The notes beneath the pieces are model-generated. The model was not told the origin of the DNA and did not search any database. It saw only the letters and a list, made by a program, of their open reading frames with translations. The translations under genes and the position numbers were made by a program. This document shows, piece after piece, positions 1-9,757 of a DNA stretch of 64,000 bases. The stretch spans positions 25,661,117 to 25,725,116 of the forward strand of contig CM042181.1 of NCBI GenBank assembly GCA_023376005.1. The letters run 5' to 3'. Source of the stretch: Doryteuthis pealeii. Taxonomy: Eukaryota > Mollusca > Cephalopoda > Myopsida > Loliginidae. Each line of letters begins with the position of its first letter. Position 1 is the first letter of the stretch.

Positions 1-533
1 GTTCTAAATGCAGTGTGGATTTCAAATGATATATCAGGTTCTAAAAAGGCAGTGTGGGATTATCAAATGATATATCAGGTTCTAAAATGGCAGTGGATTT
101 CAAATGATATTTCTAAAATGGGATTTCAATATATATCAGGTCAAAATGCAGTGTGGGATTTCAAATGATATATCAGGCAGTGTGGGATTTCAAATGATAT
201 ATCAGGTTCAAAATGGCAAGTGTGGGATTTCAAATGATATATCACGTTCTAAAATGGCAGTGTGGGATTTCAAATGATATATCACGTTCTAAAATGGCAG
301 TGTGGGATTTCAAATGATTATATCACGTTCTAAAAATGGCAGTGTGGGATTTCAAATGATATATCACGTTCTAAAATGGCAGTGTGGGATTTCAAATGAT
401 ATATCACGTTCTAAAATGGCAGTGTGGGTTTCAAATGATATATCACGTTCTAAAATGCAGTGTGGGATTTCAAATGATATATCACGTTCTAAATGGCAGT
501 GTGGGATTTCAAATGATATATCCCAATTAGAAT
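1..533. repeat. 40-bp minisatellite array, about 13 copies
   Basis: A unit of about 40 bp, with the core cagtgtgggatttcaaatga, repeats from the window edge to about 530. Copies near the right end are nearly identical; those at the left carry deletions. The array starts before the window. An ORF runs through part of it (302-550), but the unit is not a multiple of three and the frame survives only through indels, so it is not a gene. Confidence 0.95.
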
Positions 534-936
534 TTCCATTGCCATTTTAAAGCCAAGTATCCCAATGTTTTCTAAAGAAAGAAAGAAAAAAAACCCCAAA
601 AACAAAACAAACTTTTATATGTTCTTTTGAGCGGTATATATAAATCAAATTTTAACTAAGTTTTAAACTCAAAAATCAAAATTCAGATTTTGTTGTAAAC
701 ATAGTAAAAATAATTGCTTGCGGTCTTTATTTGTAGTCATAAAATTTTAATGGGGCTTTTAAACATGAAAATTTTCCTCGGGCATTTCACATTGAAAAAT
801 CACTTGATAATCTATTAACCTACCTGTGGGCTTGTGACTAAACTCATCAGTGGGCACCACATTTATTGAAATTACATTACAGCGGCCCCATATTCTTATC
901 CGGGTCCTAAACTTATGGTTTTGAATATACGCGCGA
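534..936. other. AT-rich spacer, no gene seen
   Basis: AT-rich unique-looking sequence between the minisatellite and a MITE. The ORF at 759-1070 on the minus strand straddles the MITE end and has no recognisable domain, so it is not annotated as coding. Confidence 0.6.
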
Positions 937-1335
937 TACCTTGAATTACGAATTTTCAGAGTTACTCGATCGATTTTTTGCTTTGAGTAAAAAGTTAAAA
1001 ATTTTATATACGAGTGAGCTTCAGATACGCTTATGTTAATAAATTCACTAAAAATATTTAAGTTTTCCAATTTATTAAGCCAACGAAAAATATTATTTAT
1101 ATAAAAACAAACATTAAATCCTATTACAGCACGTAATTAATTACATTCTATTTCATTGTTTTTATCCAATGAAGTGCTATTTGTCTTAAGAAAGCATAAC
1201 AAAAATTAGGGTATTTTTGGGGCGTAGGTAGAAACGAAATAATTACATTTCAGTTTATTTCAGTGGGGAAAATTGATTTGATATGCGAGGAAATTGATTT
1301 ACGAGCAGAACGAATTCAACTCGTAATTCAAGGTA
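937..1335 (-). mobile_element. MITE family B, complete copy
   Basis: About 399 bp bounded by perfect inverted termini: taccttgaattacga at the left and its exact complement at the right. The outer TA on each side could be the TA target duplication expected of Tc1/mariner-superfamily elements. Related copies lie at 7,072, 28,408 and 50,622. There is no coding capacity, so it is a non-autonomous element. The superfamily is inferred from the ends only. Confidence 0.8.
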
Positions 1336-1531
1336 CCGCTGTATTATATAATGAACTACTAATCAATTTAAAGTTGACCCTCAGATACCCATGGGCCATA
1401 GGCCAACTATGTCTACTGGTGAATATGGCCGATTTGTTCTAAGCTAATTTTTAGTTTTGTATTTTAATCAAATATTGCAGTTAATTAGATATTTCGAATT
1501 TTTGAAATAAAATTGTAATAGTGATACTCAC

Positions 1532-1612
1532 CGACGACAACCAAGAGGAAAATGAACAAAAATCCGAGGAGATGTTTGCAATCCATTATTATTATTATTA
1601 TTTTCTATAAAT
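1532..1612 (-). CDS. Start-codon exon encoding a signal peptide; gene continues left of the window
   Basis: On the minus strand a pyrimidine-rich acceptor (ttttcttttcag) ends at 1613. The exon starts at 1612, has an ATG at 1586-1584 after a run of AAT triplets, and ends at 1532 before the consensus donor GTGAGT. The coding part is 55 nt: 18 codons plus one base (phase 1 intron). The peptide MDCKHLLGFLFIFLLVVV has a short polar N-region with one Lys and a long hydrophobic core, as expected of a secretory signal peptide. No in-frame continuation was found in the 1.5 kb to the left, so further exons would lie outside the window. The acceptor implies an untranslated upstream exon. The protein family cannot be told from this exon. 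Confidence 0.6.
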
Positions 1613-1724
1613 CTGAAAAGAAAAATGTTTTAATGGTGATCTAAATGTTCATATTTAGACAACAAAGAAACATATATCTTGTTTTCTTTTTAAAATTCTA
1701 ATGTTTTATATTCTTATATCAAAA

Positions 1725-1755
<31 letters not shown>

Positions 1756-1756
1756 A

Positions 1757-1791
<35 letters not shown>

Positions 1792-2841
1792 GGACTGGCA
1801 AACTGAGCTTAAAATGCGTTTTTGACAAAATGACTTTAGCCCCCCTACAGAAAATAATTTATCAAAAATCAGGAAATTATCGGATTTTAATGAAATTTTC
1901 AGTGTTTATGTATCATTGAATGATCTTTATAATGCATTATTTATTTTATTTCAAAACTTTCTCATTTATTTTAGGTCACTTAATTTTGACCCCCCTTATG
2001 TTGGGGGCGTAAAATGTTTTTCAAGTTGGTCATATATTTTACTAATTACAGTATAAATAATGAGATAAAAGACTGAAGTTATGAATAGAAACAAAAAAAA
2101 ATTACGTTTGCGCTTCTATGAGAAAATAAGTACCGAAAATCGAAAGATAAAATGTAAAAAAATAATAAATAATTAATTTTTTTGAGATTTCTTTTTTACT
2201 CATTTCGATAATTATTTAATTGGCTATTATTTTATAAAAGAAAAGAAATTATACATCGATGTTTTTTTCTGCTTAAAAAGGGGAGGAGGTACATTTTCAA
2301 TCGAGTTTTTCTTCAAAACTTATTAGTTTTGGCATCTAAAATAAGGTTTGCATTAAGTAGATATTTATTTTTAGAATCTAAAAATATAACATTTTAAACT
2401 TAACATCGGGATTTTCATATTTTAAATGAATTTTATATATCAATTTTTCATAGCAAAAATACTAAATTAAAGTTTTGAAATAAAATAACTGATGCATTAT
2501 AAAATTCATTAATTACTAAATCAATACTGAAAATTTCATTAAAATCGGATAATTACCTGATTCTTGGCAAAATTTTTCCATCCCAAATGTTACTTTAAAA
2601 TTATAAATAAGCGCCTAAAACCATTGAAAAACAGCCAAAATGGTGGATATCGTCGAAATTGACCAAAATAAATAGTTTTAAATCTTTTAAAAATAAACTG
2701 CATATGTAATTATATTTTTCTTTTTTTAATGATGGTTATTATGCTACTACTTATCGATTTAGACAAAGTTTAACCTTAAATAATAGATTTAATTATTCTT
2801 AATTCACTTTTAAAACTTTTTTTGGTACTCCCTATATATAT

Positions 2842-2875
<34 letters not shown>

Positions 2876-3306
2876 AATTCCCTCCCCAAAACACTTTTTT
2901 TTCGGTGGGTTCTTCCTCATTTAAAGACACTGAATAAACAAATGAATATATCAATATATAAAGGAAAAAATGAAAATTTGGCTTTGTAATTTGTATTAAC
3001 ACAGAATGTATCTGAACTGTCTGGTAATGTATTTTTTTTGGGGGGGGGGGTCTAAAGCTTACAGACTATCCCTATAGTTTATGAATAATTAACCTATATT
3101 ATTTTAAGAAAATATTTCTATTTATTTAGGAAATATATATATATATATATATATGCAGCAAAAATAGATCAATGATAACCTTTAGGTTATCAAATTATAA
3201 ATTTATTTTAGTTTTTCACTTTTTCGGATTTGATTACGAAATTAAATCCGAAGAGAAAAACTAATATAAATTCATAATTTAAAAAAAAAATTTTAAATGT
3301 TTTTTT

Positions 3307-3341
<35 letters not shown>

Positions 3342-3344
3342 CGT
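1613..3344. other. AT-rich region with several (TA)n tracts, no gene seen
   Basis: Very AT-rich DNA with dinucleotide tracts near 1,729-1,790, 2,833-2,875, 3,129-3,155 and 3,309-3,341, and a G run near 3,040-3,050. Text around 1,795-1,990 and 2,290-2,600 shares short inverted phrases (for example attatcggattttaatgaaa and its complement), which suggests an old inverted duplication. ORFs here are repeat translations. Confidence 0.7.
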
Positions 3345-3640
3345 TGCACTAGTAGCACGGATATCCAACCGCCGCTCTCTTTGTCTTTGGTTTGTGTGAT
3401 AGAGGACAAGTGGCTGTACAACGGCTTCCTTGTTTCCTCGATTTTTAAAAGATCGCATGCAGCATTCTTGTGTAACTCCCTTCTTGCTTATCTCGGCGCT
3501 ACTTTAAGGTCCAAGTGGTGCAACCGAACAATAGAACTGATACAATTACGGCCTGGAAGTGAGATTTGATTTCCACATGCTTGATAATCTGCTTATAGCA
3601 AACATGCCTTCAAAAACAGACCCATCTTATATTTAAGCCA
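3345..3640 (-). mobile_element. LINE fragment (family G, reverse transcriptase C-terminal part)
   Basis: The minus strand matches the 3' part of the LINE fragments at 26,935-28,025 and 51,770-52,025. Shared phrases include agtggctgtacaac, gtccaagtggtgcaacc and ggaagtgagatttgatttcc. It is degraded by frameshifts and stops. A positive ORF at 3381-3569 is its antisense shadow. Confidence 0.7.
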
Positions 3641-4079
3641 GTTGTTAGCTGCTGAAAATTAACATGCAAATAAAGTGGGAACTTCAATCTACAGCTCACA
3701 CTCTCCAATCTCTCGCTTTACAATCACAGATAAAACTAACATATATAAAGAATAGTTAATCAAGATATGTGTATATAGAAAGGTAACAAGTAGAATGTAA
3801 AGTAAGAGACAAGTGTTTTTTTTTCTGAATTGCAAATTACGACTAATTAGAACCAATTTAATTGGATTTTTTTTTTTCAAACATAACTTAATCCCAAAAC
3901 TAAGGAATATTTTAGGGTATATTTTGTGTCATTAAACTAAAAAGGAAAAAAAGCTTTCAGCAAACAATCATTGATTCACTCAGCTTCTAATATTATAGTG
4001 TGTTTGTGTTATATACACATAAAAATAATTATACCCAAAGAAAATTCGATATATAATTATTTTTTTGCAAAATGTTTTA
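3641..4079. other. AT-rich spacer, no gene seen
   Basis: No domain or splice-bounded exon recognised. A stretch near 3,820-3,870 (caaattacgactaattagaa) recurs at 20,457-20,480, indicating an old dispersed repeat. Confidence 0.5.
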
Positions 4080-4393
4080 CTGTATTTGACGGCATATAAG
4101 ACGCACCCCCATTACAGCTGGTCAGATTCAGGAAAAAAAAAGTTTTTAGTGTATTTAAGCATATATTGTAGAAAACGGTCTAGCTGTGCATTACACAAGC
4201 AGAAACATAGCTGTATAAAAGCAATTTGGCAAGCAATAAGCATACACAAGACATCTCAATAGTAGGAAATAATAATAATAATAATAAAATTAATACGGGA
4301 GGTTTCAAACTTTACCTACGATGTATAAGACGCAGGGCAATTTTTTTTAGGCAAAATTTTGAAAAAGTGCTTCCTATATGCCGTCAAATACGG
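4080..4393. mobile_element. MITE with pogo-like ends
   Basis: A 314-bp element with inverted termini: ctgtatttgacggcatata at the left, and the complement of ccgtatttgacggcatata at the right. It is flanked on both sides by TA (4,078-4,079 and 4,394-4,395), the target duplication of Tc1/mariner/pogo elements. Subterminal ataagacgcac and ataagacgcag motifs match those of the pogo-like element at 6,210. The interior has no transposase sequence. Confidence 0.85.
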
Positions 4394-4662
4394 TATATCT
4401 ATAGTGTTTGGATGCATTTAACATTTCTGTTTGATTTTAGTACTAAGCTGAGATTTATCTATTTATCTGTTATTTATGAACCGGTTGAAACAAACTGATG
4501 AGAAAGATTAATGGAAGCATCGAATTTAAGAGACTTATCATATTTACATTTCCTTTAATATTGAATCCAGTTTCAGGCAGACTTAAAGTAGAAATTGCTA
4601 ACGACCGAGACTCAGTGAAAACACTGATTCTCATCAGGTTAATGTACTTATATAGCCGAACA

Positions 4663-4959
4663 TATGGAGGCACGTAGTCTAATGGTTAGAGTCTTAGGAA
4701 ATGGATTCGTCAACCCGAGTTCAATTCCTGAATGTAGCTGTTGGCATTTCCCATGGCGCTAATACCTTTGGGAAAAGTATGGATTCAATTCTCCCTTCAG
4801 ATATGGGTAAAAAGCAGCGTAGACTGGGCTCTTTAATCATGGCTAGGTAACCATTCTAGGAGAAGGAAAACTCTGAATTCAAACCTGTTAAACTCCGCTT
4901 AAGAAATTGACCTTGTGTTGCATCCTGCTCGTGCGGAGGGGTTGGTAAATATATATATA
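4663..4959 (+). mobile_element. SINE-1 (tRNA-derived), full length with target duplications
   Basis: The head resembles a tRNA: an A-box-like tagtctaatggttag and a B-box-like cgagttcaattcc, followed by a unique body (gcgctaataccttt, gggaaaagtatgga) and the tail gcggaggggttggtaaatat. It is bounded by a 14-bp direct repeat, tatatagccgaaca, at 4,649-4,662 and 4,960-4,973, which shows retroposition. At least ten relatives occur in this window. It is a retroposon, not a functional tRNA gene. Confidence 0.9.
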
Positions 4960-5089
4960 TATATAGCCGAACACTTAATTTAATGGGTGGCCTTTTGCCA
5001 GACAACTTTTAAAAGTAAAGATTTGCCCTTTACATAGGTTTTCGGAAAAAAAAGACCGATTAATTAGTTTTCACATATAACAACAAGCC

Positions 5090-5705
5090 TTGTCGACATG
5101 GCTTTAGAAAACACCGACTGGACCTCTGCAGAGGGGTAAGACCCCCCCCCCCTTTGGGGCCACTTGTTGGCCGTGAATGGCGACCCGTGATGCTTAAAGA
5201 TGGGAAACTGGTGGCTGAGCAGTTCATAACTTGCAACACTCCACTTTGGCTCTTACTTAGTCGGAAAGGTCACGTCCTATCTATCGGCTGGTCACATCAA
5301 GCCCTAGCACCTATATGATTGTCCCAACCTTATTATCCTTATGGCAAACCCCAACCCGTTTTATCTTATATGTGCTAGAAGGCGGTGGCTGAGGGTCTTA
5401 ATGTCCTGGGTATGAATACACTTTATCTGATGGCGGAGTTCCAATTATGGAGCTGTGGGGAATATGGAGTACCCCTTTATCACCATTGCTCCCTGGTCTA
5501 CTCTGACCCGGAGTGGAAGTACTTAATTGGGTCCCATCTATGGGTAAAATAGAAATCATAGAAAAATAAGTTTAAAAAATATTTAAAAAAATGAGTTTTT
5601 AAAAAATTGAGTACCCATGAAGAATGAATAAAACAAAATGGACTCGGCATAAAATAACCCAGCAAGGGTTGACATGCCGTAAAATCCTACCAACCAGCCA
5701 GCCAA
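5090..5705 (+). mobile_element. Dispersed repeat family A, near-complete copy
   Basis: Shares long blocks with copies at 13,740, 17,645 (complement), 22,730, 41,710, 55,621 (complement), 61,130 and 63,295: an opening rich in gactgcacctctacagagg, then gtggcgacccgtgatgctta, then actctgacccggagtgg. It ends with an AAATAACCC... tail followed by gttgacatgccgtaaaat. There is no ORF. It is probably a LINE-dependent non-autonomous element, because its tail matches the LINE at 61,985-62,607. Confidence 0.75.
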
Positions 5706-6086
5706 CAATATATGACAAGAAAATATTTGTTTCTTTTGTTATCTTGGCTTAATATTATTAAAAAAAAGATAAAACTGACTGAAACATACCTTTCATTGTA
5801 GGAAGTAGACGTTGTAATGATATCTTGCCAAGACTGAATGCCCTGCTGTCTTTACAAGAATTGCTTGCGAAAATGATCAACCAAGAGATGTAGGAATTGA
5901 TTTCAGAAAAAAAAAACCTAATCCTAATAAATGCATTCAATTCTTAGCACGTCTCTGTCAACGCAATTGGACAAACGGAGGGTGGACAAGAAATAGAAAA
6001 TTCAATGATTAATCAGAAATTATTAATTCTTTCCAATTCATTATCGAGCAACAGGTGTCATGGGCATGATAAAATACAAATATATC
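5706..6086. other. Spacer, no gene seen
   Basis: A short minus-strand ORF at 5758-5940 shows no domain and no supporting splice context. No repeat boundary recognised. Confidence 0.5.
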
Positions 6087-6209
6087 TGCGCGTAGTGTAA
6101 TGGCTAGATTCGTAGGAAATGGACTCGTCGACCCGAGTTCAAATCCTGGACGAGGCTGTTTGCACTTCACCTAGCGCTAATACCATTGGGAAAAGTATGC
6201 ATCCAACTA

Positions 6210-6857
6210 CCGTATTTTTCGGATTATAAGACGCAGTATCAGTGAACGGATCTATTTTCATATATAAGGCGCACCGGAGTATAAGGCGCATAAAGCAGAA
6301 CAAAGCAGTTGGATAAATCAGATTTATTCAAGTCACTAAAAATAACTATCACTATTGTTCACTTGTAACACACAAAGAACAGAAAAATACGCTCACTTTT
6401 TCAATTATTCCTCTTCTACAAATCCGTCAAATTCTTCATCTTCGGTGTCGGAGTTTAACAGTTGGGCAATGGCGGCATCAACCAAATCCCTTTCGTCATC
6501 CTCTGAGTCAGTCTCATTGTTGTTGTTTGGCTGTTCAGCGGTAATTTCGGCCTTCGTGAAAGCTTTGACAATAGTTGAGACCGACACCTTGGCCCAGGAA
6601 TCGACGATCCATTGGCAGATAGTGGCGTAACTAGCCCGGCGTTGCCTCCCTTGAATGTTTTTTTTCTCAACCCAATTTTTAAGAGACCACACAAATGATT
6701 CCGTTACAGCAGTGTGAACATAGAAATTGGTTGGAGGTCACAAGGCCTAAGCACAACCAGGATTCATACATAAAGCGCACCAGATTATTGGGCGCACTTC
6801 CGATTTTTTTAGCAAATATAAGGATTTTAAGTGCGCCTTATAGTCCGAAAAATACGG
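6210..6857 (-). mobile_element. pogo-like DNA transposon remnant
   Basis: A 648-bp element with inverted ends ccgtatttttcggattataa and, at the right, the complement of ccgtatttttcggactataa. The TA target site is duplicated at 6,208-6,209 and 6,858-6,859. Subterminal repeats of ataaggcgca lie near both ends. The interior keeps the C-terminus of the transposase (6,405-6,692). Most of the transposase, including any DDE core, is missing, so the copy is internally deleted and non-autonomous. Such ends are widespread in animal genomes on pogo/Tc5-type elements (known family pattern). Confidence 0.85.
6405..6692 (-). pseudogene. pogo/Tc5-type transposase, C-terminal fragment
   Basis: A 95-residue ORF contains SYATICQWIVDSW, typical of the end of CENP-B/pogo-type transposases, then KVSVSTIVKAFTKAEI. 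A highly acidic tail follows, ending in LNSDTEDEEFDGFVEEE. The usual helix-turn-helix DNA-binding domains and the DDE catalytic core are absent, so it cannot be active. It lies wholly within the inverted-repeat-bounded element at 6,210-6,857 and reads in the same direction as would the full transposase. The initial Met is probably internal to the original protein. Identity rests on motif resemblance, not on a search. Confidence 0.8.
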
Positions 6858-7071
6858 TACTCTCCCTCCAGGTATGGGTAGAATAGTAGGACAGACTGGA
6901 CTCTTTAACCTTGGCTAGGTTATTAGTCTTGGAGAAGGAAAACCCTGAATTCAAATATATTAAACTCAGCTGAAGAAATTAATATATTTATATTGGTACC
7001 TTGACTTACGAGTTCCACTGTAAATTGATGTTTCAAGTGTACATAGGATAATTCATTATATAATGCAGTGG

Positions 7072-7355
7072 TACCTTGAATTAAGAGTTTAATTCGTTCT
7101 GTTTGTAACTAAATTTCCTCGTATATCAAATCGATTTTCCCCATTCCAATAAACTGGAATGCCATTAATCCGTTCCAGACCCCACCCAAAATAACATGCT
7201 ATTTCTATTTTTTGTTAGTTTTATTTTAAATCAGAAAAATAGCACTGTATTGTATAAAAACAACAAAATAGAATTGTTGTGATATGTTTTAATATTTATT
7301 TTTCTATAAATATGTTTCTTTGGCATAATAAATTTGGAAACTTAAATCTTTTTAA
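7072..7355 (+). mobile_element. MITE family B, 3'-truncated
   Basis: Begins taccttgaattaagagttt and continues through attcgttctgtttgtaact and aactggaatgccattaatcc, as in the copies at 28,408 and 50,622. A second partial start (taccttgacttacgag) lies just upstream near 7,000. The right terminus is not recognisable. Confidence 0.7.
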
Positions 7356-7361
7356 TGTTTT

Positions 7362-7640
7362 TTTTAGTTAACTTTACTATTTGCTCTACTTGGGCATTGA
7401 GCACTCTTTACATTTTAGCTTTAGACAATCCCAGTGACTTTTATGTATATATATTTTATATATATATTTTTTCTTTTGGCCAAGTGTTATAGTGTTAATC
7501 GATTATTCTCGATCGGTGCGACTATCTTTCCTTTTTTCCCAGGTTAAGTTTGGGAGTATATTTTTTTACTAACAAATTACTTTCCGGGTTTTTTTCTTAC
7601 CAAAATGGTTTACTAATAGTATATATGTAAGTCCGTAAGT
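7362..7640 (+). repeat. Tail unit of the hammerhead-bearing repeat family
   Basis: Shares order and wording with 53,846-54,100: ttatttgctcta-type text, gcattgagcactctt, cttttggccaagtgttatag, ttaatcgattatt, and a final region with accaaaatggtttac. In the 53.8-kb unit this stretch follows directly after a hammerhead motif; here the ribozyme part is not present. Confidence 0.7.
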
Positions 7641-8296
7641 GATTTCACATGTGAGATTTGCTTTTTTTCTATGTCGAATATGTATCTATCTTCTACACAT
7701 GTTTAAAATCCTCTTTAAACAATTGCTTGGCATGAAAACTCGCATGATAAGGTAAAACTCTCGCCTCCAAAGATGTATGGAACATTTTGGCTTAAAATTC
7801 ACCTGGAAAGTATAATTCATTCAGAAAATAGACACAAAATTGGCATCCGAAGCAGACTTCTCCCTCCTGAGGGTAGTTTCTCAGAACTTTGTTACAGAAA
7901 GCAAGTAAAATTGGCATCTGCAGGGACTTTTTGGAGAAAAAATAATCAAGATGGTCTCGTTTGTACTGAAAGCGAGAAACATTGGAATCCATAAGCGTAG
8001 AAGTCTAAATAAATCTGGGAAACACATTTTAAACAAACCGGAAGCAGATTACCATGCGCATGATAGTGCGCAGAAATCTTTTAGTAGACTTTATATAAAG
8101 ATAGATGGACATAGCATACTTGATAAGATGGAATATTTTATTTTTTCATTACTAAATAAACTTAATTACTGTTGCCTACATTACGCAATACTTGATGAGT
8201 AAAAAATTAAAAATTAGGCTTGAATTTTATTTGTAACAATTTAAGTTAACTTTCTTTTAGAAGTTCAATTTGAAAGTATTAGTTCAATATTTCTGA
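7641..8296. other. Spacer without recognisable gene
   Basis: Overlapping short ORFs on both strands (7773-7994 +, 7792-7992 -, 7951-8202 +) show no domain and appear coincidental. A pair of similar phrases (aaattggcatccgaagcag and aaattggcatctgcagg) hints at an old short tandem duplication around 7,835-7,925. Confidence 0.5.
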
Positions 8297-8525
8297 GGTG
8301 AGTCCCTGTGGAGTAGGGGTTAACGTGTTAGACTACGATATCGAATTAGCGAGTTCGAACTCCAGTCTCGCTATTACGTTCATTTTCAGTCAAATACTCT
8401 AGGGAAAGGTATGAACGCCTTCATTCCTCCAGCAATGGGTTAAATAGTACTTCTACTGTTTTTCTACAATGATGGCTTCGGCATTGAATAACCCACGAAG
8501 GTTGATATGCCATTAAACAAACTAA
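8297..8525 (+). mobile_element. SINE-2 (second tRNA-derived family)
   Basis: The head contains ggggttaacgtgttagacta (A-box-like) and the B-box gagttcgaactccag. The body has gggaaaggtatgaac and aatgggttaaatagta. The tail is aataacccacgaaggttga followed by tgccattaaacaaact. Other copies lie at 18,918, 36,330, 42,745 and 61,605. The tail is shared with repeat family A and with a LINE end. Confidence 0.85.
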
Positions 8526-8616
8526 TATTTCTAAAGAATAAGATTTTTAAAGCTCTGTGAAATAAACTTGTTGACTTTAGGGGATAATTTTTATCCCGAG
8601 CAATGGTGGGTTAGTC

Positions 8617-8648
8617 AAAACACACACACACACACACACACACAACAC

Positions 8649-8724
<76 letters not shown>
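8617..8724. repeat. (CA)n/(TA)n microsatellite
   Basis: Two CA tracts followed by a long TA tract; further CT, TA and TG tracts lie at 8,896-8,975. It borders the inverted-repeat hammerhead candidate at 8,743. Confidence 0.95.
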
Positions 8725-8732
<8 letters not shown>

Positions 8733-8742
8733 GGTAGTTAAC

Positions 8743-8828
8743 GGCGTCTGGTTACTGACGGTTCTCGTCCGAGTGGTTGGTCTGAAGATCGAATAGACAA
8801 GAAACTGTCAGTAACCAGGCGCCGTTGA
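8743..8828. repeat. Imperfect inverted repeat containing a hammerhead-like motif
   Basis: acggcgtctggttactgacg at the left is mirrored at 8,797-8,828 by the complement of acggcgcctggttactgaca. The right arm is the 3' half of a hammerhead motif. The left arm is the complement of that half only, so the opposite strand lacks the CUGANGA core. Confidence 0.85.
8776..8820 (+). ncRNA. Hammerhead ribozyme candidate, type I
   Basis: Core ctgaaga (8,782-8,788) and gaaa (8,801-8,804). Stem III is formed by ACUG/CAGU at 8,804-8,812. The predicted cleavage triplet is GUA with cleavage after A8813. Stem I pairs accag (8,814-8,818) with ttggt (8,777-8,781). Stem II is weak: U-A, a C/A mismatch and G-C, perhaps a decayed CpG. 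The pairing is seen in the sequence; activity is inferred. Confidence 0.6.
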
Positions 8829-9469
8829 TCCCATGTCCACGCAACCTTAACCGAGATATAAATGCTCTATCCATGATATAATATAGTATGCATATTCTCT
8901 CTCTCTCTCTCTCTTTTATATATATATATATATATAAATGTGTGTGTGTATATATATGTGTGTGTGTGTGTGTGTAATGACTTTTGAATTATAAAACTAT
9001 TATTATAAGACTTTAAATTAGTTACAATTATATTATTAAATAGATTGTAAATTGATTGAAGGGATCGAGTGCCGGGATTTTATCACAGTACACAGAATTC
9101 CTTTGTTTTACCTGTTAAAAACGGTTTGTGTTTGAACTATATTGAACGTGGTCTCCACTTTCCAGTCGAATTTGAGATTGTCATCTTATCAGGTAGTTGA
9201 AATTTAACATAATTGAATTAACGCTTTTGTACAGTAACATTGCACACGGATTTCATACAAATTCCACCTTTGCGTACAGTGTCTTGACGTCGTCATCTCG
9301 TAAGTTAATTCAAATCTTAAATCGTTGAATTAACGCTTCTTTGTTGGGTTCGTTTACATTGGCTTTATTGCATTCACAACTTGTTAATACTACAAAGGAT
9401 TACACGATGAGTTTGCATTTTCATATGGCATTCAAAAATATAATGGAAAACCAACAACGTACTGCTTGG
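8829..9469. other. Microsatellites and unique spacer
   Basis: Dinucleotide tracts at 8,896-8,975, then unique AT-rich sequence with two loosely similar halves (acgcttttgtacag near 9,221 and acgcttctttgttg near 9,329; gtcttgacgtcgtcatctcg near 9,281 against gattgtcatcttatcagg near 9,174). No gene recognised. Confidence 0.5.
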
Positions 9470-9757
9470 AAGCGTGTGGTGTAATGGTTAGTCGTAAGAA
9501 ATGGACTCATCGACCTGAGCTCAAATCCTTGGACGAGGCTGTTTGAATTTCACATAGCGTTAAAAAATTTTTTTGAGGAATGCATCCAACTACTCCTCCT
9601 CCAGTTATGGGTAAATAGTAGGGCAGTCTGGTCTCTTTAACCTTGGTTAGGTAACCAGTCTAGGAGAAGGAAAACTCTGAATTCAAACCTGTTGAACTCC
9701 ACTAAAGAAATTGATCTTGTTTTGCATTCTATTCGTGCGGAGGGGTTGGTAAATATA
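9470..9757 (+). mobile_element. SINE-1 copy
   Basis: The tRNA-like head gtgtggtgtaatggttagtc and B-box ctgagctcaaatcc are followed by the shared body (tccagttatgggtaaat, gggcagtctggtctcttta) and the tail gcggaggggttggtaaatat. Nearly full length. Confidence 0.9.

Larger units (their letters stand above)
6087..6990 (+). mobile_element. SINE-1 interrupted by a pogo-like element
   Basis: The 5' part (6,087-6,209) carries the tRNA-like head gtgtaatggctagattcgt and B-box cccgagttcaaatcc. The 3' part (6,858-6,990) resumes exactly with tactctccctccaggtatgg. Removing 6,210-6,859 restores the SINE consensus ccaactactctccctcc found in other copies. The 3' tail of the SINE is truncated. Confidence 0.9.

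Noticed and set aside
302..550. 82-codon ORF in the minisatellite
   Set aside because: It only translates the 40-bp repeat; the frame survives through indels and has no conserved composition.
4620..4660. Minus-strand cctgatgagaatcagtg near SINE-1
   Set aside because: The hairpin is not followed by gaaa.
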